Made by a program: the position numbers and the translations under genes. The notes under the pieces were generated by a model that searched no databases, was not told where the DNA came from, and saw only the letters and a list, made by a program, of their open reading frames with translations. From assembly GCA_030765055.1 (NCBI GenBank), contig CM060958.1:109755127-109819126 (forward strand): a stretch of 64,000 bases of DNA. The letters are read 5' to 3'. This DNA comes from Mantis religiosa. Lineage: Eukaryota > Arthropoda > Insecta > Mantodea > Mantidae. This document shows, in pieces, positions 11,085 through 21,655 of this stretch. Position 1 is the first letter of the stretch; every line of letters starts with the position of its first letter.

Positions 11085-11240
11085 ATGAGGAGAAATGATT
11101 TTGAGGAACTATTAGAAGAAAATTTTCTACATAGGTATAGACTGTCAAAACAAGTTATGAAGGTTACTGCGGAAGTACAAGAGAGGTTAGAACATGCATC
11201 GAAAGAAATATACCGATCTCGCCTTTGCTTAAAATATTAA
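11085..11240 (+). pseudogene. Harbinger transposase, N-terminal fragment
   Basis: The frame starts MRRNDFEELLEENFLHRYRL and continues SKQVMKVTAEVQERLE. This matches the usual start of HARBI1-type nucleases, where an acidic F-E-E-x segment is followed by F-x-x-R-x-R-L-S-K. It stops after 51 codons. The DDE nuclease region is absent. Confidence 0.55.
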
Positions 11241-11545
11241 TAACTTTGCGATTTTATAATTATCTGAATTATGTGGATAATAAATTGTCCAACTCCTGTC
11301 TTCGCACCTCGTTTTAAATTTAAGTAGTACTGACAAAGTTGTTTGGTGCTTGTAGTAGTTACACATGCATTTGAATTAAATTCGTTTTCAATATTTCCCC
11401 ACGTGACATCTTTCGCTTTTACATTCACCGCATCCGACCTCTTATTTTCCAGGATATCCTTATACTTTGTCACCAATTCAATTAACAGTTCTTTCTCCAC
11501 CGATGAGAAATTTGTCTCACGTCTTTTGTTTACGATTTTGTTCAC
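11237..11545 (-). CDS. Myb/SANT-like DNA-binding protein of a Harbinger element
   Basis: The 102-codon frame contains RRETNFSSVEKELLIELVTK, KYKDILENKRSDAVNVKAK, VTWGNIENEFNS and TKQLCQYYLNLKRGAK. This is the trihelix/Myb-SANT-like domain found in MSANTD3-type proteins and in the accessory protein of Harbinger transposons. That protein partners the transposase and helps target transposon ends. The domain is intact over about 80 residues, with the aromatic and leucine positions of three helices visible; the last 20 residues look like run-on. The first codon is not secure. It may be a decayed relic or still expressible. Confidence 0.55.
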   Translation of the reverse strand: MNKIVNKRRETNFSSVEKELLIELVTKYKDILENKRSDAVNVKAKDVTWGNIENEFNSNACVTTTSTKQLCQYYLNLKRGAKTGVGQFIIHIIQIIIKSQSY

Positions 11546-11801
11546 CCGCCACTTTTTTCAGCTGTGTGCACACGAAAATGAAAACAAACGGGCATCGCAG
11601 TACGTTCAGATAATAATATGACTCATCCATAACCTACTATAGCTGTAATATTTACAAGTTTCTTGGCGTTAACATGTGTTTGTTAACATTTTCAGAAAAC
11701 AGGTTGGAGAAATGTAAGAAATTTAACAGCTTTGTTAGCACTGTGACATTTGTTACGTTACATTTGCTAACGTCGATTTTAAAATCTGTTGGTGAAATCG
11801 G

Positions 11802-12326
11802 GCCTAAATGTTGCCAGGTTTGATTACAGAACGGCATAAAAGTTTATATTCAGTGAAGACACAATCTGAAAATATTTATAGAAAATACAACATCACGAAA
11901 GCACGTGACAAAGTAACTATTTCGTTTTGGTATATGGAGCATACTTTTGATTCTAGCAATACATATTTAAGTCTATTGTACATATCTAAAATATATGCTA
12001 TGGAATTCCACAAGCACAAAATTTATATTTTGACACGAAACGCACTATGTTCATGGATTGAACAGGAATATAAAAAAAGTGAATGAAACACATTTAAACT
12101 TTAATTTTGTTTAACCTATACCTAACCTATTAGAAGGACATGAAAATTTTAAAAATGAATAATTGATTCGTGCAATTTTTTAAAAATCTTTTACATTATT
12201 CCTTATAATTGTTTATTTATCCCATACTATTTAATTTATTACCTTGTTGCTACCTTCGCTTACATGACACCCTGGCCTTCTGCTCTGCCAAAATGGAGCG
12301 TCATTCATTATCTTTGTTTCAGCTTA
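11802..12326. other. Unassigned AT-rich DNA
   Basis: A 92-codon plus-strand open frame starts at 11808, just outside the Harbinger end. It has an AT-driven composition and no recognised motif. Nothing else is seen. Confidence 0.35.
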
Positions 12327-12548
12327 TTTTACACCCTCCAACGTTGTCACATCGAATGATGAATGAAATGGGTGAAATGATACTCAAATAATCCCAGGGT
12401 CAGAGCTTAGAGTTTCTAGACATCCATCTTTAAGGATAAAGTAAATCCCAGGAAAAACCCTATCCAGATAACTCACTCTGACCTAGATTCGAACTCAGGG
12501 CGTTGAACATAAGGCAAACACGCTACCATCTACGCTACAGAGGTGGGC
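12327..12548 (-). mobile_element. SINE A copy
   Basis: A minus-strand copy with the conserved body word ATGAATGAAATGGGTGAAAT near 12357 and a recognisable tRNA-like head ending at GAGGTGGGC on the right. The box B region is partly decayed. Confidence 0.85.
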
Positions 12549-12664
12549 TTTTCATTCAGAGATACAAGAATACAAAGTTAGTAGGAATTGTTTTTCCATT
12601 TATAATTGTCTTGATATTTACGAATCTTGCTGTCACTGAAAAATCTAAATCATGAAACGGCTGA

Positions 12665-12936
12665 CCCTCCGTAGCTCAGTCGGCAGAGCACCTGTCTGCC
12701 GTGCTAGGGATCCCGGGTTCGATTCTCGGTTGGGGTGGGGATTTTTCTCCGACCAAGCAATTCCTCATCTTCCCCAGAGTCTGGAAGTATGAATGAGAGT
12801 GCGAAAGTATGCGTGATCTAATGATACAGCCCAACGAGTACGAGTTAACACCTTCGATATGTTCCAAAGGAGAAAGGCCACCGATATGACCATTGGAGTT
12901 ATGGGCGGGGTATAAATGAAAAAAAAAATAATAATA
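12665..12936 (+). mobile_element. SINE D copy
   Basis: The plus-strand head has box A (TAGCTCAGTCGG) and box B (GGTTCGATTC). The body matches the minus-strand copy at 4996-5276, and the tail is A-rich ending in AATAATAATA. ATGAAAC on each side (12652-12658, 12937-12943) may be a short target duplication. Confidence 0.85.
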
Positions 12937-14240
12937 ATGAAACCAAAACACGATCTTCTGGAGGGGTGATATGAACGTAATCAGTGATTTTGATCTTTAG
13001 ATTTAATATTAAAATCCTTAGGATTCAATCTGAAAGAGAGATACCTACAACAAAACAAATGAATGTAGCTTTATTGGTTGACTGGAGGAGAATTATACAA
13101 TTTACACTGATTTTACTAGTTAATATACGGCTATTTATATATATATTTGTGGCAAATAGTAACATCTCACCCTAGCATTTCTGCAGGACGAGACACCTGT
13201 ACGCCACTGCACGGGGTACGAGCGGTCTGATTCCAGTCCATCAGCGGATAAGCGACATGCGGTGTTTCCATAGAGCTTCTGGAAATGTACTATAGATCAC
13301 CTCGAAGTAAGAAGCATTACGTACACAGGCAATAAGTTTATCTACCCCACGCCTGGCCAAGGAACTGCATCATAAACATGTATAATGGCTTATGCAGAAA
13401 AAATACAATTGTCGGTAAAGTTATCAATTAAAACAATGGGGGAAGCACTACTGCCCATATATTGACGTTTGCGTAATATACTATAATCAGCTTTGTTCCT
13501 TTCTTACTTTGTAAACTATTCATAGCAGATATAGGACAACTAAAACACATCTAAAGACAGGACATGAACTACAAGTAACATAGAAACTAACTGTGATACA
13601 GAAAGTAAATATCTATTCAGTTTCTTCAATAATGCAGCAAAAGCAAGTCAAGCCAATTAATTGCTTACGAAGGGGAAGGTAGATTACACAGCACGCCGCA
13701 ATGTCCAAAGTGTTGTCTACCCTGCTAGGCGCTCCACCTAATTGCATTACCAAATTAGAGCAACACTTTCAACTAATCTTATAGTATACACAAACACAGA
13801 AATACAATAATCTGCCCACTTGGATCTCTACATAACGTAATTCATTCTTTAGACTGCACGGCATGCATCTGGGAGGAAATAGACAAACTAACCATAAGTA
13901 TTTTGGAGTGAAGATAGCGAAATACGCAGGGGAACATCGTTTTACTTCATAGTTTTTCTAGTTTTAAAATTTTAATCTTCATAGCATTCTAGACTAACTT
14001 ATGCCAAATTTCTACTTGATGCGCATGATAGGTAAGTCTTGCTGAATATTGTAGTTTGCAAAAGATGTGCTTTTGCTTTACTATCATAAAGTCTCAAATA
14101 TGAGATAATACCCGAGAGACCCAAAAATATCTTAACCGGTGGCATGGTGTTTTGTCTGTCCGCACCCTTAGTTCTGACGTTCTGACCCTTGGTTTGCCGT
14201 CTGACGTTATCATACAGGAGCGCGGATGACACAATGCAAC
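12937..14240. other. Unassigned AT-rich DNA
   Basis: No repeat of the window families and no coding motif was recognised over these 1.3 kb. The AT run near 13135-13145 is short. Confidence 0.4.
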
Positions 14241-14269
14241 TTTTTTAAAAACCTCTTTTAAAGGTTTTA

Positions 14270-14356
14270 CTTTCCCATGTTACTAAAGGAGATGATGAAA
14301 CTGGCCATTGTGGGCCCCTCGGACCCCGATCTAACCCCTGCGATTTCAATCTATTA
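14270..14356 (+). pseudogene. Possible left half of a transposase split by a mariner
   Basis: Just left of the mariner the plus strand reads GPRSNPCDFNL, close to the PPRSPDLTPCDFxLW block around the third catalytic residue of a Tc1/mariner-superfamily transposase. The sequence right of the mariner (15566-15680) reads ILEELKQNINQKIASISQRE, the type of sequence that normally follows. A few codons between the halves are missing, so the assignment is an inference. Confidence 0.4.
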
Positions 14357-15563
14357 CGTGGGTGGTCTGAAAAGTTTCCGACCTCAACATTAAGATGGCA
14401 GCACTCGTAAATAAAACCAAGTGAATGTCGTCCATCTGTTGACATTTACTTACCAAAGTTTCAGCCATTTTGGACGCTCAGTTGTTATGTAACAGTCGTT
14501 TGAGTGAGTTGATGTGAGTGTTTTTATGAGAATGGACAAAACCGAGTATCGAGCTGTCATTAATTTTTGTTATGAAAGGCAATACGCCTACGCAAATCAA
14601 AGATGCGCTGGATTCTGTGTATGGGGACTCCGCTCCATCATTTACCACAGTAAAATTTAGTTCAGCTGAATTTAAACGTGGCCGTAAGAGCTTGGGAGAC
14701 GATGACTGCAATTACCTACGAAAACATCGCCAAAGATCACCAAATTGTGCTAGATGACCGCCTAATTAAAGTGAGAGAGATAGCAGAGGCTATGAACATG
14801 TAAAAAGAACGTGTTTGTCACATTACATCAACATTTAGACATGAGAAAGCTGTCCGCGCGTTGGGTGCCGCGTTTGCTCACGTTAGATAAAAAACGTGTT
14901 TCAGTGAACATTTCCAGCGCTCTGTTGGGCCAGTTTAGGTGCAATAAATCCGAGTTTTGGCGCCGATTAATTACTGTAGATGAAACTTGGATACACCATT
15001 ATACGCCCGAAACAAAAGTACAGTCCAAACAGTGGACTGCAAAGGGGGAACCGGCTCTGGAAAAGAAACAGAAAGTGTTTCTTTTTCGGCTAGGAAAATG
15101 ATGACTACTGTTTTTTGGGATAGGCATGGAGTTATTTTAATCGATTATCTTCAGAAAGGAACATACATGGCCACATTTAGAGAAAAAGAAAATCCTCTTT
15201 CACCAAGACAACGTCTCACACCTCAGCGGTTGCAATGGCGAAAATTCACGAATTACGGTCTGAAATGCTGGATTAACAGCCTCACTCACCAGAATTTAGC
15301 CCCAAGTTACTTCGGTTTGTGCCCTCATCTGAAATTTTAGTCAAAATTTCATCAAAATCAGATATTTTCGTCAAATGAAGAGGCAATCACCTTCGTGAAC
15401 AATTATTTTGCAGAAAAAAAAGCCGAGTACTATTTGCATGGATTACAGAGATGGCTGCATCGCTGGGAGTAGTGTGTAGAGTCACATGGAGACTATGTTG
15501 AAAAAAAAATCTGAAAAAATATCTTTTTCTTTATCAGGTCGGAAACTTTTCAGACCACTTTCG
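14357..15563 (+). mobile_element. Mariner family 1, copy 1, full length but dead
   Basis: The 1207-bp element has terminal inverted repeats that include TCTGAAAAGTTTCCGACCT at both ends. It is flanked by TA at 14355-14356 and 15564-15565. The transposase gene starts at an ATG near 14531 (MDKTEYRAVI) but is broken by frameshifts and a stop. The first catalytic aspartate is kept (ITVDETWIHHY, about 14970), and HQDN survives in a shifted frame. The SPDLAPSD block has decayed. Related copies lie at 54.3 and 60.1 kb. Confidence 0.93.
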
Positions 15564-15565
15564 TA

Positions 15566-15690
15566 ACATTGCACAAGACAAATTCATGCATCCTGGAAGA
15601 ATTAAAACAAAATATCAACCAGAAAATTGCCAGCATTTCACAGCGTGAACTAAGGCCCGTGATGGAGGTGCAAAACATATATCCGTGGAT
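15566..15690 (+). pseudogene. Possible right half of the split transposase
   Basis: The frame reads ILEELKQNINQKIASISQRE then LRPVMEV. This resembles the C-terminal segment that follows the FFLWG block in transposases of the type seen at 30.8 kb. It begins directly at the mariner's right TA, which suggests that the mariner inserted into this older gene. Confidence 0.4.
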
Positions 15691-16470
15691 TTCTATGATA
15701 GCGGCAGACGGCAATGAACACCGAGGTCGTGGAGAGGCAAAACAGCGTGCAGCCGGTTCCTACGTTTTCGGGTCTCTCGGTAGAAGAAAAGACTTCAATA
15801 GCCCTATAAAACTTTCCTACTGTTATTTCGTTTAACTATTAATTTAACTATTTACCCTTCACTACCTTCATACACGCCTTATTAAGTATTGCTGAATTAA
15901 CCAATTATTTTCCGTTCGATTTGGAGTCGAACCTAGATCGAACGGTCTTCCTTTTCGCACCGAAGCATGATGACGTTTCCTTTTACTCTCCTTACTTTCT
16001 TTCCCTCTTTTTTACCCTTCTTTTTATGTATAAAGCCTGCACACCTGACCTCCCTCTCTAAGTCTCTTCCTTTTGAAGCCCTCTTCCTCTTTATCTCCCC
16101 TGTATGACCAGCGTTCCTCGTCTTATACACTGCAGGTGCTGCCTCTCAGCGGACAGTGGCGTGTACTTCATTCCCACCACATAGAGTCTATGGTAAACAT
16201 ATTTCTTTATTGCTGAAAGAATAATTTGTTACTATGTTCTACTTGTTTATCACATTTAGGGCATTCACCCCATCAGCAAGGTCCAATGTAAAACTCATAT
16301 TGCCTGTCATGACTGTCCTAAAATAATATTAATCAGAAGGGAACTTGAGAGGCAATTCAAAAAAAAAAAAAATCAAGATATTCACATCGTTTGTTATAAA
16401 AGTACGTTAACATTTTTTTAAAAAAATTTAACATTTTTAATACTGCATGTAAATGGTATAACTTTCCTTC
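15691..16470. other. Unassigned DNA
   Basis: No recognised motif. A pyrimidine-rich stretch at about 15990-16100 yields a lysine and arginine rich minus-strand frame that is probably compositional. Confidence 0.35.
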
Positions 16471-16724
16471 ATTTTTTTTTTGTTTTGTTTTTGTAATTTA
16501 CGTCCTCCAACGTTAAGTCATATCGGACGCTGAATGACATTGGTGAAATGATGCTCAAATGAGTACGGGGTCCATGGAGCTTAGAGCTAACCGACATTCG
16601 TCTTTCAGGATAAGGAAAAACCCCGGAAGAAACCTTATCCAGGTAGCACACCCTAACCGAGATTCGAACTCGGAACCTCTTGAACGTGAGGCAGACACGC
16701 TACCATCTACGCTACCGAGGTGGA
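16471..16724 (-). mobile_element. SINE A copy
   Basis: A well preserved minus-strand copy. The tRNA-like head reads CACCTCGGTAGCGTAGATGG with box B GTTCGAATC, the body is complete, and the tail is A-rich (T-run at 16471-16491 on the plus strand). Confidence 0.9.
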
Positions 16725-17704
16725 CAATTCATGTTCCTTGGACAATGCAGAGCTTAAATCCAATTTTGGTTTTTAATCAACCTTATACTTACATAAGAGA
16801 GAATTGCAGACAAATAAAGAAAAGAAATCATGGTGAGATCACTTGACACAAAAGTCACACAACGATGTCGTCGCTAGGTTGTACAGAACTCCACTACAGA
16901 TTGTCCACGCTTTTTGCAGGTAGTTACGTGATGCTGGTCGCAGAGTTGGTCACACTACTGAACACTTATGACGTGAATTCGAGTTATTGATAGAAATACA
17001 CAAATATTTGAGCTATACAAATCATATTTAATAAACCAGGACATAATGTTTGGAATTATAGCTTATTAGTTACTCAGAACGAATGCTGTCATCCCCTTAG
17101 TGCTTCAAAGTGTTGAAGAAAGGAGAGATGCTAATAAATGCCATTATCGAGAACAGTTATATAAAGATATGAACTTTAAATTACTCACTGCATAATACTG
17201 TTATTCTGAAATTAATTTTATATGATTTACATAGTGTTGTTTTTCCTTTGAATTTAATCTAAACTTATGTTACCTTCGTAATTTGTATTGTTTACTTGCA
17301 GCTACCTCTTAAACCAGAACGTATAAATAACGGTTAATAAACACATGAACATAAGAACAACTTTCTTTTGTCAAAAACTCCAAGGTTAAAAGCAAAACAA
17401 AATGCACACGTTCCTTAGATACTGCAGCTTTTGTTCTGAAACATCTGAAGTATCAACACCTATGCATTTAAATCACCAATACCATGCGGTGTAAATAGCT
17501 ATGTTTTGTATCTAACATGTTTTATCTAACTGTTGATATTTCTTATACTTAAATACATGTCCTGCGAAGCAAGTTTTTGACCCTCTTGTTCACATTTTAA
17601 GCCCTAAGATCAAGAGAATGGCCTTTAACAAGTGGCTTATGCCTTTTGTTGCAGTTTTAAACGTCTTACAGTATGACAATTCATTCGGCACTTTGACCAA
17701 TTTT
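16725..17704. other. Unassigned AT-rich DNA
   Basis: Nothing recognised on either strand. Confidence 0.4.
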
Positions 17705-18180
17705 GATCTATTGTACCTATGTCCCCAAGTGGGACATCCCCGGGAGGAAGGATGAGGCTAGAGCAGACAGGGGGTGGCCGTCCCAAGGAGCCATGACAGT
17801 GCGGAAGTCGGGTTTCCTATACTTTACCAGTTGGAAACACACCGGTAGTCCACTTCAACCGTCATCCTACCCTACTATGATCCGGAAATCGCCCCACGAG
17901 ACACGGCTCGGAGGACGGAGACCGTCCGACCGGAGGAGGAAGTGCGTACTAGGAGCATATCATCCTGCCATGCAGCGCCGAGACACCAACCAACAATTCT
18001 AACCTGAAAGACAACCAGTTGAGAGATGATATGAAATGACAATGGAGAAGAAGTGGAGGGACAGGAAATTCGGGGGATGTAATTAACCTACCCAACATAA
18101 AACCCATGAGTCAAGTAGTCCGGTCACAGGAATCGAACCCAGACCTCCCGAAAGCAGGCCACAGATGAAACCACCTGCTT
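17705..18180 (-). mobile_element. SINE F, long composite copy
   Basis: In minus-strand reading a tRNA-like segment with GGGTTCGATTCC-type box B comes first. The body words GACTACTTGACTCATGGG, TTAATTACATCCCCCGAA and TATCATCTCTCAACTGG follow, then a GC-rich tail ending near TACAATAGATC. The tail is shared with 21.35-21.65, 22.76-23.0 and 44.7 kb. The head is decayed. Confidence 0.7.
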
Positions 18181-19487
18181 AGTAAAAGAACCATAAGAAT
18201 GCAGACATTTCTGTGCCCCAGATTATGAATAAATATTTAAATACCATTTTAGTATTCTTATTAAAAAAAAAAAAAACTACAACTTCTTCGCATGTGCAGG
18301 TCCTCAATAATTGTATAGTAATAGGGAGCAACCTTTTTTTCTAGAAAAAGCTATTAAGAATATCTTATTAAGTTTAGAACAGCTTTATAACTTTCACAGA
18401 AGAGCTTGTAAAGTCTTTTTAAATCATTTGGATAGAAACTTAGATTTGGTAATTATACTTATGGGTTGTTTAAACTGATTCCGATTCTTCTTTATTTCAT
18501 ACCAAATATAATTTTATGATCATTTTGGATGACTTTTACATAAGTGATAAACCATCAGAGATAAAATCTTAGTACACAAAGAACTTGAATATGTTTTGTA
18601 AATAGGATTTTCGAGATATTTCTTGTTAATTTTTTGAATTGTCCAATGGCAGCAAGCCATTATTAATATCTTAATAATGGCCATGCAAAAAGAATGAAGT
18701 GTCAAAGCAATCATTGAGCATCCAGATTTTCAAGTGTTTGTCTATCACTTAAGTGTACTGTAACATTAAGTGGATGGAGGATTTTTAAACATAGCTTGTA
18801 CAAGAGTTGGGAAAGTCTCGTTTTTTACCCGGTAGATACGTGATCTAGGAGAGTGAACTACAATTTCAGCACTATGCTAGAAAAAGCTGACGCTCCTAGT
18901 CTCCGAACCCAAAGAAAGTTGACAAGCCTGCAAATTGGAACACACAGCGATGTGATCCACGCCACTGCTGCACGATACAGCAGTGCTGAGTACTTGACTA
19001 CAGCACCTTCGTTAGTTTAACAGCACCTCGCCCCACCACTGCAACTTAAAAATGTGACAGCTCTATACCACATTGGTTAAGCAAAGAACTGACTTCAAAC
19101 ACGCCACTGATTCTTAATGCCATTACAACCTTTCAGGGAAATAAGTACCAGAGATCAGTGATTTCTACTTGTGTCATTTTATTTCTCTACGTAGCTGTAA
19201 AAATAAAACAAGAAGAAAGTGTATCTGATATCGATTATTCTTTATATATCTCACAGAAAAGTTTTTTTTATCGACTTTATGGTAACTGATAAACTTTTGT
19301 AGTTTACAGATTAGTTTGTGCAGCTTTCAGTGTCACTTAATAATTTAGTTCTGTTCCTATTTTAACTCTAACATCTGTAGTTCAAGTAATCACTTCACTA
19401 GTGTGACCTACCTCAGATTTAAAAGTCTCCTCATTTCTTCCCGACGTGGTGGTGGCGTAAGCAAACACGTACGACATAATGTTTACA
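18181..19487. other. Unassigned AT-rich DNA
   Basis: No coding motif. The words CTATCACTTAAGTGTA near 18744 and again near 38750 may mark a short shared repeat. Confidence 0.35.
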
Positions 19488-19639
19488 CCAGAGGAAGACA
19501 ACTTCGAGAGTTGTGACGTATTTCAGCCGGGAGCGAGGCCTGCAATGCGTATAACGTCAGGCAAGAGCCGTGTAGCACCAAGTTCCCTATATCAATGGCA
19601 CTGTGAGTAGAGAATCTGAGGGTTCAGTTAGGTGTAGCA
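19488..19639 (+). promoter_or_regulatory. 152-bp promoter-like repeat, copy 1
   Basis: It aligns without gaps to 27140-27291; homology starts and stops sharply on both sides. This copy has a TGTGACGTA word, a degenerate CRE (TAACGTCA near 19552) and a decayed TATA-like CTATATCAAT near 19588. It ends in GGGTTCAGTTAGGTGTAGCA. It may be a fragment of an LTR or another mobile promoter. Confidence 0.6.
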
Positions 19640-20417
19640 TACATACACAGGTGCTCCCTTAAATTCCTTTAAAGCAATTTAGAGCTCTGTTTATGTGATC
19701 TTTGTCTCCTTTTCTACTGCCTTGGCTTTAATCTTCTTTGCTTTCTAGTTTTGTTTGCCTTTATGCAAACACACATGTGTGAAGCGGAACTTAAACCTAG
19801 ATCTCTCACAACGTCGGGGTGTTCTGCTTAATCTTCACAACCACGGCTACAGAGTGACAAAATACTAGATATTTTGGAAGTAACTCTCCTCCAAATAATC
19901 GACGGTATCTCTCAAATGTCTTCAAACTCCTTAATTTGCAGATTGTCTATATCGTGTGAACAGAATATCTGTACAGGAGACTGTGCTACCCAAACTCTCT
20001 GAACAAAGTAACAACGTTGTTCTTTAAAATGGTTGGTATCCGAAATAAAATTTTTATTGTTCTCCAGTTTTAAAGTTAACCTATATTTCATTTTCTTAAG
20101 AGTACCATAGTTGTGTACACGATGTGTCACATTAAGTAAAACGTCACATTACGTAAGCTAGCATTTACCCTTGTGTGTTCGGCGTCTTAAAATATATGAA
20201 TGAACTTTTATGTGCGTGTTGTTTCTTCTATTGAATGCGAGTTCTTCAATGTCTTTATTACGTCAGAAAGCAGCAAAATCCCAAGCTTTTTTCACTGCAA
20301 ACTTTTGCTGACTTACTACTGATAGATTTATATTAATGGAAAAAAATTCGTTAATGAACTTTTCTGTGAAAATGACTTCCTCAAAGTATAAATATGTTGT
20401 GAAATTTCACATTAACT
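19640..20417. other. Unassigned DNA
   Basis: A 76-codon open frame at 20336-20566 on the plus strand runs into the tandem duplication. No motif is recognised. Confidence 0.35.
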
Positions 20418-20744
20418 ATGACAAAGAAGACTGTTCTGTATGGACTCTACTTCAATGTTCATTGGTAGAATCACAAAAGGCTGGATGGTATACGTGGAGT
20501 GCTCTGTACCTCAGTTTGGGGGCGGGCGTTCCGTACCTTTATTACATGACACGAACTGTACAATAACAAAGTGTACAATAACAATAACTGTACAATGACA
20601 AAGAAGACTGTTCTGTATGGACTCTACTTCAATGTTCATTGGTAGAATCACAAAAGGCTGGATGGTATACGTGGAGTGCTCTGTACCTCAGTTTGGGGGC
20701 GGGCGTTCCGTACCTTTATTACATGACACGAACTGTACAATAAC
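20418..20744. repeat. Perfect 150-bp tandem duplication
   Basis: Bases 20418-20567 and 20595-20744 are identical by eye over 150 positions, offset 177. The 27-base spacer is itself made of TGTACAATAAC-like words found at the copy ends. Such identity in otherwise decayed DNA implies a recent duplication or an assembly artefact. Neither copy resembles a known element or gene. Confidence 0.92.
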
Positions 20745-21344
20745 CCAGTCTCTTTTGGCATTTTTGGCTAATCTACGAGTTTGTCTGCCTTGATACGTCA
20801 TTTCCTTATGTTCCGTTTGGAGTAACATTATGACATTTGTAAAGACCATTGTCCTTCTGTGTAAATGAACCAGTACTGCAAAATGTACACATGTCTCTCT
20901 AAAGTTAGCACATGAAAAATATCTATAGGTTTATAGGTATAAATAAACGTACGGGGGACTACTTGCGCACTGCGATCTGCATAGGTCTACTGTGCCTATC
21001 ACTTCTGAGGAGGAAAGGATGAAGTGACAGAACTACCTGAGGCTAAAAGCCAAAAGAGGCTGCTGAAGTACATAATAGTTCCCCCTCACTATTAAAACTG
21101 CCTAGAAAGCACAATGAACGACCTGTCGGCCAAGCAGCCCTGAAATGTCTATAGGAGTACTCTTAAAAGAGCATCCACGCTGAAGTCCTCCTGATCGAGT
21201 GGCCAGTTAGCTGAGCTATTACGAGTTTGACTGTGGATATTTCTTTCCCATCAGATTTATTTGTTAGTTGTATTAGGAAAGCCCACTACCTTCTTATTTA
21301 TCTTGAACTGGATTATTTCGGAGGGGAATTGGCACGGAGGTACA
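20745..21344. other. Unassigned DNA
   Basis: No motif or window repeat was recognised here. Confidence 0.35.
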
Positions 21345-21655
21345 AACTTAAGTCCATTGTACCTATGTCTCAAAGTGGAGCCTCACCGAGGAGGAAGGAT
21401 GAGGTGAGAGGAGACAGAGTCGGCCTTGCCAAAGAGACACGACAGTACAGAGGGCATGGTCTCTACATTTTACTTAGAAACTTCCCCCTGCAGGCAAGGA
21501 CAAAAGACATCCCACCCTTTTGTGATTCGAAAACAGTCCCACCACGAGACCTTGGTTTGCAGACCGGCAACCGTACCACTGGAGGAATTGATTTACTCAG
21601 AGCATATCATCCTGCCACGTAACACCGAGATACCCACCGACACTTCTACCATGAA
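21345..21655 (-). mobile_element. SINE F tail segment, inverted against its neighbour
   Basis: It is homologous to the tail half of the copy at 17.7-18.0 kb (words GGAGGAAGGATGAGG, CATATCATCCTGCCA, CACTTCTACC). It lies back to back with a SINE F of opposite orientation starting at 21656. Confidence 0.7.

Larger units (their letters stand above)
10899..11801. mobile_element. PIF/Harbinger-type element, internally deleted
   Basis: About 900 bp bounded by a short inverted repeat: ATTTCACCAACA at 10902-10913 and its complement at 11787-11798. Inside are the two gene types typical of PIF/Harbinger transposons, a transposase start on the plus strand (11085-11240) and a Myb/SANT-like gene on the minus strand (11237-11545). 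The two frames converge and overlap by four bases. The catalytic body of the transposase is deleted. The 3-bp target duplication expected for this superfamily could not be identified with certainty, so the exact ends are approximate. Confidence 0.6.

Noticed and set aside
11808..12086. 92-codon gene next to the Harbinger end
   Set aside because: AT-driven composition, starts at the transposon border, no motif.
12665..12740. A tRNA gene on the plus strand
   Set aside because: Boxes A and B are good but there is no acceptor-stem pairing, the sequence continues into a SINE body, and a sister copy has a target duplication.
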